Shown piece after piece: positions 5,173 through 5,498 of a DNA stretch of 5,498 nucleotides. Where the stretch lies: NCBI GenBank assembly GCA_002389705.1, contig DGQJ01000049.1, forward strand, positions 1-5,498, written 5' to 3'. Both the position numbers and the translations under genes were made by a program. Numbering within the stretch: the first letter of the stretch is position 1; each line of letters begins with the position of its first letter. This stretch comes from Bacteroidales bacterium UBA4417 (lineage in GTDB: Bacteria; Bacteroidota; Bacteroidia; Bacteroidales; UBA4417). The notes under the pieces are model-generated. The model did not search any database, had not been told where the DNA came from, and saw nothing but the letters and a program-made list of their open reading frames with translations.

Positions 5173-5498
5173 TTGGAACTTAACGGGCAGTCCGAAAATA
5201 CTATTCTCACCCTGAACGAACTCAGTATCGCTTTCAGCTACGAAGGAAAAGAAAACCTTGCCGTTGACCAGATTTCTTTCAGCCTCCGGCGCGGAAGCAC
5301 ACTCGGCATTGTAGGCGAATCGGGATCGGGAAAATCTATTACATCTCTTGCCATCATGGGACTGGTTCCCAAACCCGCCGGGAAAATAACCGGTGGTTCC
5401 ATCATTTTTCATACCGCCAATGGCGAAAATACCGACTTACTTCTTCTTCCTGAAAAGGAAATGAGGCTGTGGCGCGGAAAGCGTATTGCCATGATTTT
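5173..5498 (+). CDS. ABC transporter ATP-binding protein, oligopeptide/dipeptide (Opp/Dpp) type, N-terminal part
   Basis: Start of an ATPase subunit expected to power peptide import with membrane permeases encoded elsewhere. 108 codons are visible before the right edge. It shows the A-loop-side strand LNELSIAFSYEG, DQISFSLRRGSTLGIVGESGSGKS with the Walker A motif at residues 48-55 (K54), then TSLAIMGLVP and the family-typical EKEMRLWRGKRIAMIF, which normally runs into the Q-loop. The GESGSGKS/IMGL/RGxxIAMIF combination is characteristic of OppD/DppD. In Bacteroidota such proteins are often two-domain DppD-DppF fusions, which the window is too short to test. The start is uncertain: the frame opens after a TAA at 5158-5160 and contains no ATG before Walker A. 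TTG at 5173 gives a normal N-terminus; a CTG at 5212 is the alternative. Confidence 0.9.
   Translation, partial: MELNGQSENTILTLNELSIAFSYEGKENLAVDQISFSLRRGSTLGIVGESGSGKSITSLAIMGLVPKPAGKITGGSIIFHTANGENTDLLLLPEKEMRLWRGKRIAMI

Overview
The window looks like a chromosomal piece of a Bacteroidota genome, probably from the Bacteroidales or a related lineage. Three things suggest this: TAnnTTTG promoter boxes instead of TATAAT, gene starts without clear Shine-Dalgarno sequences, and a kinase/regulator pair resembling RprX/RprY of Bacteroides. This is judged by eye; no database search was run.

Left part, minus strand (1-2263): a two-component operon. A membrane sensor histidine kinase (GTG start at 2263) is followed 19 nt later by an OmpR/PhoB-family response regulator, whose last ~20 residues lie beyond the left edge.

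Middle (2264-2969): about 700 bp without a protein gene, but highly structured. It holds two tandem, diverged copies of one transcription unit, 255 bp apart. Each copy has four TTAAC-type direct repeats phased at exactly 10 bp, then a TTGAC/TAnnTTTG promoter, a ~110-nt apparently non-coding RNA and an intrinsic terminator. The RNA ends are conserved. The central hairpin sits at the same place in both copies but has a completely different stem sequence, as expected for a selected RNA structure. I read these as two sibling small RNAs driven by an OmpR-type regulator, plausibly the adjacent one. The layout resembles the OmrA/OmrB pair of enterobacteria in logic, not in sequence. I see nothing convincing in the spacer (about 2566-2636). 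The segment 2825-2969 in front of pgi holds a perfect 14-bp palindrome and no convincing promoter.

Right part, plus strand (2970-5498): glucose-6-phosphate isomerase (pgi, complete), a cytidylate-kinase-like P-loop protein (complete), and 21 nt later the start of an oligopeptide/dipeptide-type ABC transporter ATPase that runs off the right edge. This looks like housekeeping metabolism; the last two genes probably form an operon.

The part most worth following up is the paired sRNA locus and its phased operator arrays next to the two-component system.
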